Positions 1-8,733 of a DNA stretch of 32,291 nucleotides are shown here, in pieces. Location: assembly GCA_903822435.1 (NCBI GenBank), contig CAIJPE010000108.1:1-32291 (forward strand), in the 5' to 3' direction. A model generated the notes under the pieces. The model ran no database searches, was not told where the DNA came from, and saw only the letters and a list, made by a program, of their open reading frames with translations. This DNA is from an uncultured beta proteobacterium. GTDB taxonomy: Bacteria > Pseudomonadota > Gammaproteobacteria > Burkholderiales > Burkholderiaceae_C. Position 1 is the stretch's first letter. Each line of letters opens with the position of its first letter. The position numbers and the translations under genes were made by a program.

Positions 1-155
1 CGCACCCCGCCGGTGGGGAAGACCTGTCGGTCCTGCTCGTCTCGCACGGCCAGCAAGGCATCGGCCGTGCGCCGGCAATAGGTGGGCATGTCGGCGCCCT
101 GCTCGGCCATGGCGGCGTCCAGGTTGCCCGAATACAGCACCACCACGTGCGGCAT
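1..155 (-). CDS. hpaF: 5-carboxymethyl-2-hydroxymuconate isomerase (partial, C-terminus beyond window)
   Basis: The first 51 codons of a tautomerase-family protein are visible and the gene runs off the left edge. It starts MPHVVVLYSGNLD and carries the family stretch CRRTADALLAVRDE followed by QVFPTGG. After removal of Met, the N-terminal Pro would be the catalytic base of this 4-oxalocrotonate tautomerase-like isomerase. It isomerises 5-carboxymethyl-2-hydroxymuconate in homoprotocatechuate meta-cleavage. It starts 13 bp after the hpaD stop in the same orientation, so it is the last visible gene of the catabolic operon. Family recognition is from the N-terminus and context; the rest cannot be seen. 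Confidence 0.88.
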   Translation of the reverse strand, partial: MPHVVVLYSGNLDAAMAEQGADMPTYCRRTADALLAVRDEQDRQVFPTGGV

Positions 156-168
156 GGCGCCTGGCTCC

Positions 169-1086
169 CTACAGCCGCGCCGCGGCCAGCGCGGCCGTGC
201 CGGGCTGCCCGATGCCACCCAGGTCGGCCGGCATGGGCGAGACCGGAAAGACGGCGTTGATCTGGCCCGTGCCCGAGCTGGGGAAGTAGGGCGTGACCAC
301 CTCCACGCCGCGGTCGTAGCGGCTCCACCCCAGGGCGCCCAGCAGCATGCCGGTGTCGTGCATGAAACCTTCGCCGTGGCCCTTGGCCGCGTACTCGGGC
401 AGCATGTCGCAGAAGTCGGGCCACTCGCCGCGCTGCCACATGGCCACCACGCCGTGGTCCAGGCGCTCCAGCAAGGGGCTCCAGATCTTGTCGCGGTAGG
501 CATCGGCCGTGCCGTTCTGCGCGAAACGGTGGCTGAGCGAGCCGCTGGCGAAGAAGGCCACGGTGCCCTCGTAATGGTCTTCCACGGCGCGGCGGAAGGC
601 CCAACCCAGCCGGGCGCTCTCGGCCAGGGTGTGCACGGTGCACAGCGCGCTGACGGAGACGACCTTGAAGTGCCGGTCGGCGTTCATGTAGCGCATGGGC
701 ACCAGCGTGCCGTATTCGGGCGCCAGCGTGGTGGCCGGGTGCGCCATCGTGGGAACGCCATGGGCGTTGGCCGTCTCGGCCAGCAGTTGCCCCAGCGCCG
801 GGTTGCCGTCGAAGGCATAGGGCAGGTTGCTGATGAAGTGCGGCAGTTCGTTGCTGGTGTAGACGCCCTGGAAGTGCGGCGCGCAGTTGATGTGATAGCC
901 CGAGTTCACCAGCCAGTGCGTGTCGAAGACCACGATGGTGTCCACGCCCAGCGCGCGGCAGCGGCGGCCGATTTCGACATGGCCGTCGATGGCCGCCTGT
1001 CGCTTGCCTTTGGCAGGCCCGTCGAGCTCGCTCAAGTACATCGACGGCACATGCGTGATCTTGGCGGCCAGCGCAAGGGTGCCCAT
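169..1086 (-). CDS. hpaD: 3,4-dihydroxyphenylacetate (homoprotocatechuate) 2,3-dioxygenase, class III extradiol
   Basis: A 305-aa LigB-type extradiol dioxygenase that opens the ring of homoprotocatechuate to 5-carboxymethyl-2-hydroxymuconate semialdehyde with non-haem Fe(II). The opening MGTLALAAKITHVPSMYLSE closely matches the enterobacterial HpaD family. Expected metal ligands are visible: His12 (KITHVPS), His57 (FDTHWLV) and a candidate Glu239 (GHGEGFMHD). SGSLSHRF and SSGTGQINAVF are further family blocks. The open frame extends about 57 codons upstream into hpaE, but the ATG at 1086 matches the family N-terminus and lies 2 bp after the hpaE stop. The protein is about 20 residues longer than the E. 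coli protein because of an Ala/Gly-rich tail after PVSPMPADL. Confidence 0.96.
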   Translation of the reverse strand: MGTLALAAKITHVPSMYLSELDGPAKGKRQAAIDGHVEIGRRCRALGVDTIVVFDTHWLVNSGYHINCAPHFQGVYTSNELPHFISNLPYAFDGNPALGQLLAETANAHGVPTMAHPATTLAPEYGTLVPMRYMNADRHFKVVSVSALCTVHTLAESARLGWAFRRAVEDHYEGTVAFFASGSLSHRFAQNGTADAYRDKIWSPLLERLDHGVVAMWQRGEWPDFCDMLPEYAAKGHGEGFMHDTGMLLGALGWSRYDRGVEVVTPYFPSSGTGQINAVFPVSPMPADLGGIGQPGTAALAAARL

Positions 1087-1088
1087 GG

Positions 1089-2546
1089 TCAGACGCCCCA
1101 GTGGGGGATGTGGTGGCTGCCCAGGCTGACAGCGACGTTTTTCGGCTCCAGGAACACCTCGTAGCTCCAGGTGCCGCCCTCGCGCCCCGTGCCGCTGGCC
1201 TTGGTGCCGCCGAAGGGCTGGCGCAGGTCGCGCACGTTCTGGCTGTTGACGAAGCACATGCCGGCTTCCACCGCAGCGGCCACGCGGTGCGCACGGCCCA
1301 GGTTCTCCGTCCAGACGTAGCTGGACAGGCCGTAGGCGATGTCGTTGCTTTGCGCGATGGCATCGGCCTCATCCGTGAAGGGAATCAGGCAGGCCACCGG
1401 CCCGAAGATCTCTTCCTGCGCGATGCGCATGCGGTTGTCCACGTCGGCAAAGACAGTGGGCTGCACGAAGTTGCCGGCCGCCAGGGCACCCGGCAGCTTG
1501 GGCGGCTCCAGCCCGCCGCACAGCAGCGTGGCGCCCTCCTTCGGGCCCAGCTCGATGTAGCTGCGCACCTTGGCCAGGTGGGCCGGGCTGATCATGGGGC
1601 CCACGATGGTCTTCTCGTCCAGCGGGTCGCCCACGGTGATGCGCCGGGCGCGCTCGGCGAACCTGGCGGTGAAGTCGGCGTAGATGCCCTTCTGGACCAG
1701 GATGCGGCTGCCGGCGGTGCAGCGCTCGCCGTTGTTGCTGAAGATCATGAAGACGGCAGCGTCCAGCGCGCGGGCCATGTCGGCGTCGTCGAAGATGACG
1801 AAGGGGCTCTTGCCGCCGAGCTCCATGCTGAACTTCTTCAGCCCGGCCGCCTGCACGATGCGGTGGCCGGTTGCGGTGCTGCCCGTGAAGCTGATGGCCC
1901 GCACGTCGGGGTGGCGGCACAGGGGCTCGCCCGCCTCGCGCCCGGTGCCATGAACGAGATTGAGCACGCCGGCCGGGATGCCCGCCTCCAGGGCCAGCTC
2001 GCCCAGCCGGGAGGCGCTCAGGGGCGACAGCTCGCTCATCTTCAGCACGGCCGTGTTGCCGAAGGCCAGGGCCGGCGCCACCTTCCACGTGGCCGTCATG
2101 AAGGGCACGTTCCACGGGCTGATGAGCGCGCAGACACCGACCGGGTGATAGAGCGTGTAGTTGAGGTGCGTGGGCGTGGGGTAGGTGTGGCCATCCACCC
2201 GGGTGCACATCTCGGCGAAGTAGTAGAAGTTGTCGGCCGCACGTGGCACCAGCTGCTTGCCCGTCTGCGCGATGACCTGCCCGGTGTCCATCGTCTCGGT
2301 GCGGGCAATCTCGGGCACGTGCGCGGCGATCAGGTCACCCAGCTTGCGGATCAACCGGGCCCGCTCGGCCGCCGGCAGGCCGGCCCATTTCGGAAAGGCC
2401 GCCTTGGCTGCGGCCACCGCTGCGTTCACCTCGGCTTCACCGCCCACGGCCACTTCGGCCAGCACTTCCTGGGTGGCGGGGTTCAGGGTCTGGAAGTAGT
2501 CGCGGCCTTCGACGGGCTTGCCGCCGATCAGGTGTTGGATGCGCAT
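1089..2546 (-). CDS. hpaE: 5-carboxymethyl-2-hydroxymuconate semialdehyde dehydrogenase
   Basis: A 485-aa NAD-dependent aldehyde dehydrogenase. It oxidises the ring-cleavage product of HpaD to 5-carboxymethyl-2-hydroxymuconate. All catalytic elements are present: Asn146 in SPWN, the general base Glu242 in MELGGKSP, and nucleophile Cys276 in NNGERCTAGSR. The cofactor-site motif FTGSTATG and the C-terminal block QPFGGTKASGTGREGG are also there. Length agrees with HpaE (about 488 aa). It lies 9 bp after hpaG2 and 2 bp before hpaD, so it is translated from the same messenger. A general aldehyde dehydrogenase would be possible from sequence alone; the neighbours fix the substrate. Confidence 0.95.
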   Translation of the reverse strand: MRIQHLIGGKPVEGRDYFQTLNPATQEVLAEVAVGGEAEVNAAVAAAKAAFPKWAGLPAAERARLIRKLGDLIAAHVPEIARTETMDTGQVIAQTGKQLVPRAADNFYYFAEMCTRVDGHTYPTPTHLNYTLYHPVGVCALISPWNVPFMTATWKVAPALAFGNTAVLKMSELSPLSASRLGELALEAGIPAGVLNLVHGTGREAGEPLCRHPDVRAISFTGSTATGHRIVQAAGLKKFSMELGGKSPFVIFDDADMARALDAAVFMIFSNNGERCTAGSRILVQKGIYADFTARFAERARRITVGDPLDEKTIVGPMISPAHLAKVRSYIELGPKEGATLLCGGLEPPKLPGALAAGNFVQPTVFADVDNRMRIAQEEIFGPVACLIPFTDEADAIAQSNDIAYGLSSYVWTENLGRAHRVAAAVEAGMCFVNSQNVRDLRQPFGGTKASGTGREGGTWSYEVFLEPKNVAVSLGSHHIPHWGV

Positions 2547-2555
2547 GGACGGTGC

Positions 2556-3335
2556 CTACGGTGCGGGGATGGGCTCTGGGGAATCGTCGGCGACGATGGT
2601 GTTGATCAGCCGGCCGATGCCGTCGATCTCGCAAGCCACCTCGTCGCCCGCGTTCACGTTGGTCACGCCGTCGGGCGTGCCGGTGAGGATCACGTCACCG
2701 GCCTGCAGCGTCATGAAGCCGCTGAGGTACTCGATGAGCGACGGGATGTCGTTGATCAGGTCCGCCGTGTGGCCCTGCTGGCGCAACTGCCCGTTGACGA
2801 AGGTGCGCAGGCGCAGGTCGGTCGGGTCGGGTAGATCGGCGGTATCGACCAGCCACGGGCCGAGCACGGTGCCGCCATCGCGGTTCTTCACGCGCAGGTT
2901 CGGGCGGTACCAGTTCTCGAGGTAGTCGCGCACGGCGTAGTCGTTGCACACGGTGTAGCCGGCAACGAAGGCCATGGCGTCGGCTCGACGCACGCGGAAC
3001 GCCGTGCGGCCGATGACCACGGCCAGCTCGCATTCGTAGTGCATGAACTGCACGCCCGCCGGGCGGCGTGTCTTGCCGCGGTGGCCGATGATCGAGCCCG
3101 GGCCCTTGAAGAAGACCAGCGGCTCGTCCTTGGAAGTGACCGTGAGTTCCTTGGCCAGTTCCTTGACATGGTCGGCGTAGTTCAGGCCCAGCGCGACGAC
3201 CGTGCCCACCTCGAAGGGCGGCAGCCACACCACCTGCTCTTCGGGCAGCACGCGGCCATCGGCCAGCCGCAGGCCGTGAGCGTGCGGATAGGCCGTGTGC
3301 ACGGCACCGGCGTAGGCCACGCGGGCGGTCTTCAT
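2556..3335 (-). CDS. hpaG2: 4-hydroxyphenylacetate degradation isomerase/decarboxylase, C-terminal-type subunit (FAH family)
   Basis: A 259-aa fumarylacetoacetate hydrolase-fold protein. With HpaG1 it converts 5-oxopent-3-ene-1,2,5-tricarboxylate to 2-hydroxyhepta-2,4-diene-1,7-dioate and its isomer. The metal-binding acids of the fold are present: Glu101 and Glu103 in HYECELAVVIG and Asp132 in CNDYAVRDY, along with LTGTPDGV near the C-terminus. The start ATG at 3335 overlaps the hpaG1 stop (ATGA), which favours it over the upstream open extension. In enteric bacteria this activity is one fused protein; here the halves are separate genes, as is common in betaproteobacteria. This half has the intact metal site. 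Confidence 0.93.
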   Translation of the reverse strand: MKTARVAYAGAVHTAYPHAHGLRLADGRVLPEEQVVWLPPFEVGTVVALGLNYADHVKELAKELTVTSKDEPLVFFKGPGSIIGHRGKTRRPAGVQFMHYECELAVVIGRTAFRVRRADAMAFVAGYTVCNDYAVRDYLENWYRPNLRVKNRDGGTVLGPWLVDTADLPDPTDLRLRTFVNGQLRQQGHTADLINDIPSLIEYLSGFMTLQAGDVILTGTPDGVTNVNAGDEVACEIDGIGRLINTIVADDSPEPIPAP

Positions 3336-4000
3336 GCGGCGGAGCCTTCTGCCACCAGGACGTGGTGCAAGGCGGCCAGGCCGGTGATCTCCAGCTTCAC
3401 GCGCTGACCCGGCCGGGCCAGCGGTGCGCCGAAAGACCGGCCCAGGCTGAGCACGTCCCCCGGCTGCAGGGTCATGAAGGCGCTGACATCGGCCACCAGC
3501 CGGGCTACGCCGCGCACGCGGTCGGCCGTGCTGCTGTCGTGCACCAATTCGCCATCCAGCCACACGCGGGCCGACCGGCCGTCGGGGTCGGGCAGTTCGG
3601 CCGCAGGCGATACAGCCGGGCCCACCGGGCAGTAGCCATCGCGGCAGCGCAGGCGCACGGCGGGCCGGTAGTGGCTGGCCAAGGGCGCATTGACCTCGCC
3701 CAGCAGGACATAGCCCGCCACGCAGGACAGCGCTTCGGCCACCGATACGCGGCAGGCCACCCGACGGATGACGATGCCCAGTGCCGGGCCGATCTCGACG
3801 GCTTCGAAACCGGCGGGCACCACGATGTCGCTGCCGTCGGCGGCCAGCATGTGCCGCGGCATCACGGTCAGCACCGGCGCGCGGGGTGGCGCCTTGTACG
3901 GAGGGGCATCCACTGCATCGCCCAGCGCATCCAGTTGCGTCCTGTGGTTGAGCAAGGCCCCGTACACCGTCCCGGACAGCCGATAAGGGGGGCCGTCCAT
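3332..4000 (-). CDS. hpaG1: 4-hydroxyphenylacetate degradation isomerase/decarboxylase, N-terminal-type subunit (FAH family)
   Basis: A 222-aa FAH-fold partner of HpaG2, homologous to the N-terminal half of fused HpaG/HpcE (blocks YGALLNHRTQLDAL, PPYKAPPRAPVL, VAGYVLLGEVN, FMTLQPGDVLSLG). Aligning LGIVIRR with HpaG2 LAVVIGR puts Gly71 and Ala73 where HpaG2 has its two metal-binding Glu residues, and Glu102 where it has Asp. This subunit therefore probably binds no metal and is structural or supports the other half (inference). Start: ATG at 4000 is the first ATG consistent with family length; no good Shine-Dalgarno is visible, so a GTG slightly upstream is possible. An 82-bp gap separates it from fahA. 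Confidence 0.88.
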   Translation of the reverse strand: MDGPPYRLSGTVYGALLNHRTQLDALGDAVDAPPYKAPPRAPVLTVMPRHMLAADGSDIVVPAGFEAVEIGPALGIVIRRVACRVSVAEALSCVAGYVLLGEVNAPLASHYRPAVRLRCRDGYCPVGPAVSPAAELPDPDGRSARVWLDGELVHDSSTADRVRGVARLVADVSAFMTLQPGDVLSLGRSFGAPLARPGQRVKLEITGLAALHHVLVAEGSAA

Positions 4001-4041
4001 CGGCAGATGAACGGTGCTCAGGACGGAGCCGCGGGGCGATT

Positions 4042-4056
4042 GGGGCACGATGCCCC
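4042..4056 (-). other. Short GC hairpin in the fahA-hpaG1 gap
   Basis: GGGGCA-CGA-TGCCCC forms a 6-bp perfect stem with a 3-base loop in the 82-bp gap between fahA and hpaG1. There is no U-run, so it is not a standard terminator. It lies exactly at the boundary between the homogentisate and homoprotocatechuate gene blocks and could modulate read-through or protect an mRNA end. Function is inference. Confidence 0.3.
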
Positions 4057-4082
4057 GAGGATAGACCGCGGCGGGCACGCCG

Positions 4083-5396
4083 TCAGCCTGGGGCTGCCAC
4101 CACCGTGCCGCTGCAGGCCCCCAGCCCGATGCGGCGCGCGCCGGGTCGCTCGCACCAGCCGGTGAGCGTGAGCGTGTCGCCATCGGCCAGGAAGCTGCGC
4201 TGCTCGCCATGGGGCAGCGCCACCGGATGCTTGCCTGCGCTGCTCAGTTCCAGCAGCGAGCCCGCCTGCTCGGGCCGCGGGCCCGAGAGCGTGCCCGAGC
4301 CGAAGAGGTCGCCCGGCTGCAGGTTGCACCCGCTGACCGTGTGGTGAGCCACCAGCTGGGCCGGCGTCCAGTAGGCGGCTTCCAGCGTGCCGCTGCGCGA
4401 CAGGCGCACCCCGGGGTGGCCCGCCGCCCGCATGGCGGCCGTCTGCAGCCAGACCTCCAGCCGGATGTCCAGCGCGCCCTGGCTGCGGTTGGCTTCGCTG
4501 TCCAGGTAGGGCAGCGGCGCGGGGTCGCCTTCGGGCCGCGTGAAAGGCGCGCGGAACGGGGCCAGGGCCTCCATCGTCACCACCCAGGGCGACACCGTGC
4601 TGGCGAAGTTCTTGGCCAGGAAGGGGCCCAGCGGCTGATATTCCCAGGGTTGGATGTCGCGGGCCGACCAGTCGTTGAACAGCGTCACGCCGAAGAGATG
4701 CGCTTCGGCCTGGTCCATCGCGATGGGCTCGCCCAGTGCGTTGCCGGGGCCGATCAGGAAGCCCAGCTCGAGCTCGAAATCCAGCCTTTGCGTCGGCCCG
4801 ACGACGGGTGCGTCGGCTGCACCCTTGAGCTGGCCGCGCGGCCGTCGGATGGGCTGGCCGCTGACCACGATCGACGATGCGCGGCCGTGGTAGCCGATGG
4901 GCACCCACTTGTAGTTCGGCAGCAGCGGGTTGTCGGGCCGGAACAGCTTGCCCACCGCCGTGGCGTGGTGGATGCCGGTGTAGAAATCGGTGTAGTCGGC
5001 GATGGCACAGGGCACGGCCATCTCGGTCTGGGCCTGCGGGCACAGGCAGGCCGACAAGGCAGCCCGTGCGCCGCTGCCCTGCGCCAGGACTTGCGAGAGC
5101 GCGGCACGGAGCCGCCTGCGCTCGGCCACGCTTCGGCCCATGAAGGCATTCAGATCGCCCTGCGCCAGCGGCTGCAGCAGCGCGGCCACATCGTCGGGCC
5201 AGGGCACGGCAGCACGGGCCTGCTGCAGGTCCAGCACCTGGTCGCCGATGGCCACGCCGATGCGCCAGGCCTGGCCGCTGCCGGATTGGCGGAACCGCCC
5301 ATAGGGCAGGTTCTGGATCGGGAAGTCGGTGGCCGCTTCGTTGGCCGATGGCACCCAACTCTGCAGGGCCGGGTCGTGCGTGGTGTCCACGCTCAT
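4083..5396 (-). CDS. fahA: Fumarylacetoacetase
   Basis: A 437-aa fumarylacetoacetate hydrolase, the last enzyme of the homogentisate pathway, giving fumarate and acetoacetate. Residues equivalent to the vertebrate active site are all present: Asp137 and His144 in [13 protein letters not shown], Glu208 and Glu210 in LDFELELGF, and Asp242 in LFNDWSARD. The 32-residue spacing from Glu210 to Asp242 is as in the human enzyme. The N-terminal SH3-like domain (about 1-120) precedes the catalytic domain. The start ATG at 5396 overlaps the hmgA stop in an ATGA arrangement, indicating translational coupling. The open frame extends upstream inside hmgA and is not used. Confidence 0.96.
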   Translation of the reverse strand: MSVDTTHDPALQSWVPSANEAATDFPIQNLPYGRFRQSGSGQAWRIGVAIGDQVLDLQQARAAVPWPDDVAALLQPLAQGDLNAFMGRSVAERRRLRAALSQVLAQGSGARAALSACLCPQAQTEMAVPCAIADYTDFYTGIHHATAVGKLFRPDNPLLPNYKWVPIGYHGRASSIVVSGQPIRRPRGQLKGAADAPVVGPTQRLDFELELGFLIGPGNALGEPIAMDQAEAHLFGVTLFNDWSARDIQPWEYQPLGPFLAKNFASTVSPWVVTMEALAPFRAPFTRPEGDPAPLPYLDSEANRSQGALDIRLEVWLQTAAMRAAGHPGVRLSRSGTLEAAYWTPAQLVAHHTVSGCNLQPGDLFGSGTLSGPRPEQAGSLLELSSAGKHPVALPHGEQRSFLADGDTLTLTGWCERPGARRIGLGACSGTVVAAPG

Positions 5397-6691
5397 GGCG
5401 CGAACCTGTCTTTCAGGCCTGCCCAGCAGTCGGGATAAGCGCGGTCCAGCGCACCGCCCTGCATGGCAAAGGCGGTGGGCACGAAGCGCCAGCGGCTCTC
5501 GAACATGAAGGCCAGGGTGTGGTCCAGCTTGTGCGGCTTCAGGTCGCTGCCGCTGGCCCTCTCGAAGGCCTCGGTGTCCGGTCCGTGGGGCACCATGCTG
5601 TTGTGCAGCGAGGCGCCACCGGGCTTGAAGCCCTCGGGCTTGGCGTCGTATTCGCCCATCACCAGGCCCATGAACTCGCCCATCACATTGCGGTGGTACC
5701 AGGGCGGGCGGAAGGTGTCTTCCATCACCATCCAGCGCGGCGGAAAGATCACGAAATCGCAGTTGGCCACGCCCGGCGTGTCGCTGGGGCTGGTCAGCAC
5801 GGTGAAGATGCTGGGGTCGGGATGGTCGAAGCTGATGCTGCCGATGACCATGAAATGGGCCGTGTCGTAGGCCATCGGCGCGAGGTTGCCGTGCCAGGCC
5901 ACCACGTTGAAGGGCGTGCCCGGCTGCGTGGTGCGCCACAGGCGGCCGCCGAACTTGCGGACGATCTCATAGGCGCCGGGCTCGGTCTCGAAGGCGGCGT
6001 GCGGGGCACGGAAGTCGCGCGGGTTGGCCAGGCCGTTGGAGCCGATGGGCCCCAGCTCCGGCAGGCGGAACGGCGCGCCATAGTTCTCGCACACATAACC
6101 GCGCGAGGGGCCGTCGGGCAGTTCCACCTTGAAGGCCAGGCCGCGCGGCATCAGGGCGATCTCACCCGGCCGCACCGCCAGCACGCCGAGCTCGGAGGTG
6201 ATCACCAGCCTGCCCTGCTGCGGCACGAGCAGCATTTCGCCGTCGGCATTCACCAGCGCGCGCCGCACCATCGATCGGTTGGCCGTGTACACCAGTGCGC
6301 CCACGCCGCTTTGCGCATCGGCATCGCCGCACGCGGCCACGGTGTGCAGGCCTTCGATGAAATCGGCCGGTGCGTCGGGGATGGGAAACGGGTGCCAGCG
6401 CAGCGGGTCGGGCGGCGCGAGCACCCCGCCGGCGGCACCCGTGGTCCAGCCCGGCTGCGCCAAAGCCTCGTACCCACCCGTCACCACCGAGGGCTGGCGG
6501 CGGTACAGCCAGCTGCGGCGGTTGTCGGCGCGCGGCGCGGTAAAGGCGCTGCCTGACAGCAGTTCGGCATACAGCCCGTGCGCCACCCGCTGTGGACTGT
6601 TGCGGCCCTGTGGCAACGCGCCAGGCACGGCCTCGCTGGCGAACTGGTTGCCGAAGCCCATGGGGCCCGAAGCGATGTCGGAATGCGTCAT
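5393..6691 (-). CDS. hmgA: Homogentisate 1,2-dioxygenase
   Basis: A 432-aa cupin-fold Fe(II) ring-cleavage dioxygenase converting homogentisate to 4-maleylacetoacetate. The predicted iron ligands are His333 and Glu339 in [14 protein letters not shown] and His369 in NSMVPHGPD, with the same spacing (6 and 30 residues) as the human enzyme. Opening [16 protein letters not shown] and the block [12 protein letters not shown] are family hallmarks. A strong Shine-Dalgarno (AAGGAG) stands 6 bases before the ATG at 6691. A 97-bp gap separates it from the DUF2783 gene upstream. Maleylacetoacetate isomerase, needed between HmgA and FahA, is not in the window. Confidence 0.97.
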   Translation of the reverse strand: MTHSDIASGPMGFGNQFASEAVPGALPQGRNSPQRVAHGLYAELLSGSAFTAPRADNRRSWLYRRQPSVVTGGYEALAQPGWTTGAAGGVLAPPDPLRWHPFPIPDAPADFIEGLHTVAACGDADAQSGVGALVYTANRSMVRRALVNADGEMLLVPQQGRLVITSELGVLAVRPGEIALMPRGLAFKVELPDGPSRGYVCENYGAPFRLPELGPIGSNGLANPRDFRAPHAAFETEPGAYEIVRKFGGRLWRTTQPGTPFNVVAWHGNLAPMAYDTAHFMVIGSISFDHPDPSIFTVLTSPSDTPGVANCDFVIFPPRWMVMEDTFRPPWYHRNVMGEFMGLVMGEYDAKPEGFKPGGASLHNSMVPHGPDTEAFERASGSDLKPHKLDHTLAFMFESRWRFVPTAFAMQGGALDRAYPDCWAGLKDRFAP

Positions 6692-6788
6692 GGCATCTCC
6701 TTCAATCCAATGGGATGGCCTGCTTGCCGTCCTGGGCCCGTGCCAGCGCGGGCAGTGCCGGCGCGGCGGCGGTTCATGCGGATGGGGA

Positions 6789-7022
6789 TCATGCGGGGGC
6801 GGCCCTGTGGGCAGGGTGTGAGGGCGCGTCGGGGGCGCTGTCGCGAGCAGCCTGCAGGGCCTGGCTCAGCACAGCCTGGTTGCCGATGTGGTTGGCCAGC
6901 AGCAGCACCAGCCGCGCATTCAAGGCGTGGCTCTGCTCCTCGGCCAGGTCGCGATGGCAATCGATGAGTGCCTCGTAGAAATCGTCGGGCGCTTGCAGGT
7001 TCGGGGTGGTGATGAAGTGCAT
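6789..7022 (-). CDS. DUF2783 small protein, candidate MhaB-like coupling protein of a flavin hydroxylase
   Basis: A 77-aa acidic-to-neutral protein: an about 60-residue conserved helical part ([42 protein letters not shown]) and a low-complexity Ala/Pro/His tail. I recognise the DUF2783 type, which accompanies FAD monooxygenases. In Pseudomonas putida U the 3-hydroxyphenylacetate 6-hydroxylase consists of a flavoprotein (MhaA) and a very small coupling protein (MhaB, about 6.7 kDa), and its product is homogentisate. Position here, 16 bp after the FAD monooxygenase and directly before hmgA/fahA, fits that role. The equivalence with MhaB is inference from size and context. ATG at 7022 is chosen; the frame continues open upstream within the neighbour gene. 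Confidence 0.8.
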   Translation of the reverse strand: MHFITTPNLQAPDDFYEALIDCHRDLAEEQSHALNARLVLLLANHIGNQAVLSQALQAARDSAPDAPSHPAHRAAPA

Positions 7023-7038
7023 GCCCACGGGCTCCGGG

Positions 7039-8715
7039 TCAGGCCAGGGCCAGCGCGCGGCGCAGCGCGGCGCCGACCTGCGCAGCCTCGGGGTGCCGCC
7101 AGCGTGCGCACACGTGCTGGTCGGGGCGCAGCAGATAGGTGGTTCCGGGGCGGGCGTCGTAGCGCTCGGCCACCGTGCCTTCGCAGGGCAGCACGACCGT
7201 GTGGACCGGCACGATGCCGGCCGCACCCGCGGCGATGTCGTGCACCCGCGCGGCCGTGTCGGGCCCATCGAACACCAGCGCGGTGAACGCGGTGGGCGAC
7301 AGCAGGCGCAGCAGCCAGGCGGGCTGCCCTTCGCGCGCCACGGGGGCATCCACGGCCGGCGCGCCGGGCACCATGCGGCCCTGGAAGGGCTCGGCGTCGG
7401 GGGTGTTCAGCGTCGAGGTGTGCAGAGTGGCCGGCACCGAGAGCCGCCCGCTGTTGACGATGCGACGCGCAAAGCCGTGGTGGCGGGCCAGGTCCAGGGT
7501 GGCGTCGCGAAACAGCCGCGAGATCTCGCTCTTGGGCGTGATGAAGTCGGTGGCCCGCGTGGAGTTGAGGATGTTCTCGTCGGCCGCGGCTTCGCGCTCG
7601 GTGGCATAGGTGTCCAGCAGGACCTCCGGGGCCGTGCCGCGCAGCACCAGGTCGAGCTTCCAGGCCAGGTTCTCGGCATCCTGGACGCCCGAGTTGGCGC
7701 CGCGCGCACCGAAAGGCGAGACGCCGTGCGCCGAGTCGCCGGCAAACAGCACGCGGCCGTGCCGGAAGGCCTCCATGCGCAGGCAGGCGAAGGTGTAGAC
7801 GCTGGCCCACTCCAGTTCGAAGGGCACCTCGTGGCCCAGGGCCTGCCGCATCATCGCGTCCACCCGCGGCTTGATGCGATCGGGGCGCTTCTCGGCCTCG
7901 GGGTCGGCGTCCCAGCCCAGCTGGAAATCGATGCGCCACACGCCGTCGGGCTGGCGGTGCAGCAGCACGCTCTGGCCGGGGTGGAAAGGCGGGTCGAACC
8001 AGAACCAGCGCTCGGCCGGGAAGTCGGCCTGCATGCGCACATCGGCAATGAGGAAGCGGTCCCGGAAGACGCGGCCCTTGCTCTCCAGGCCGAGCAGGGC
8101 CCGCACCGCCGAGCGCGAGCCGTCGCAGGCGGCCACGTAATCGGCCACCAGCGTGTAGCGGCCTTCGGGCGTGTCCACGGACAGTGTCACCCCGTCGGCG
8201 CCCTGCTCCACCGCGGCCACGGTGTGGAGCCAGCGGATCTCGAGGTTGGGCAGTTCAGCGGCCCGCACGGCCAGGTAGGCCTCGGCGTAGTACTGCTGCA
8301 GATTGACGAAGGCCGGGCGCTGATGGCCCGGTTCCGGCTGGAGATCGAAGCTGTAGAGCAGCGCGTCCCGGAAGTAGACCTTGCCGACGTTCCACTCGAC
8401 GCCCTTGCCGCACACGGGTTCGCCCACGCCCAGCCGGTCCCAGATCTCCAGCGTGCGTTTGGCGAAGCAGATCGCGCGCGAGCCGCTGGACAACCGGTTG
8501 TCGTTGTCCAGCAGCAGCACCTGCTGGCCACGCTGGGCCAGGTCGATGGCCAGGCTCAGGCCCACCGGCCCGGTGCCGACCACCACCACGGGGTGTCGCA
8601 CCGGCGCGGGGGCGTCCAGGTCGGGCGGGCGCCGCCAGGGCGCTTCGAAACCCTGGATCTGCGCGGCGCTGGCGGCGTAGTCCAGGCGGCCGGGGTTGGC
8701 TGCGGCGGCAGTCAT
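7039..8715 (-). CDS. FAD-dependent aromatic hydroxylase, candidate 3-hydroxyphenylacetate 6-hydroxylase flavoprotein (MhaA-like)
   Basis: A 558-aa group A flavoprotein monooxygenase of the MhpA/PHBH superfamily. It has the FAD dinucleotide fold at 42-70 (VVVVGTGPVGLSLAIDLA), the DG motif at 198-199 (AACDGSRSAVR), the GD motif at 326-327 (VLFAGDSAHGVSPFGARG) and a C-terminal thioredoxin-like region (about 440-558). The length suits the phenol-hydroxylase/MhpA branch. It lies between an MBL-fold gene (18 bp) and the DUF2783 gene (16 bp), upstream of hmgA/fahA. The parsimonious role is forming homogentisate from a hydroxyphenylacetate. Substrate is inference; 3-(3-hydroxyphenyl)propionate hydroxylation is the main alternative. 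GGGAAG gives a good ribosome site for the ATG at 8715. Confidence 0.88.
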   Translation of the reverse strand: MTAAAANPGRLDYAASAAQIQGFEAPWRRPPDLDAPAPVRHPVVVVGTGPVGLSLAIDLAQRGQQVLLLDNDNRLSSGSRAICFAKRTLEIWDRLGVGEPVCGKGVEWNVGKVYFRDALLYSFDLQPEPGHQRPAFVNLQQYYAEAYLAVRAAELPNLEIRWLHTVAAVEQGADGVTLSVDTPEGRYTLVADYVAACDGSRSAVRALLGLESKGRVFRDRFLIADVRMQADFPAERWFWFDPPFHPGQSVLLHRQPDGVWRIDFQLGWDADPEAEKRPDRIKPRVDAMMRQALGHEVPFELEWASVYTFACLRMEAFRHGRVLFAGDSAHGVSPFGARGANSGVQDAENLAWKLDLVLRGTAPEVLLDTYATEREAAADENILNSTRATDFITPKSEISRLFRDATLDLARHHGFARRIVNSGRLSVPATLHTSTLNTPDAEPFQGRMVPGAPAVDAPVAREGQPAWLLRLLSPTAFTALVFDGPDTAARVHDIAAGAAGIVPVHTVVLPCEGTVAERYDARPGTTYLLRPDQHVCARWRHPEAAQVGAALRRALALA

Positions 8716-8733
8716 CGTGGCTTCCCTGTCGGC

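Noticed and set aside
1101..2834. 577-codon plus-strand frame opposite hpaE and hpaG2
   Set aside because: It is antisense to two clearly homologous genes, rich in Gly/Ala/Arg/His and shows no family motif; a GC-driven shadow.
4018..5358. 446-codon minus-strand frame overlapping fahA in another frame
   Set aside because: Arg/Gly/Pro-rich shadow; the fahA frame has all active-site residues.
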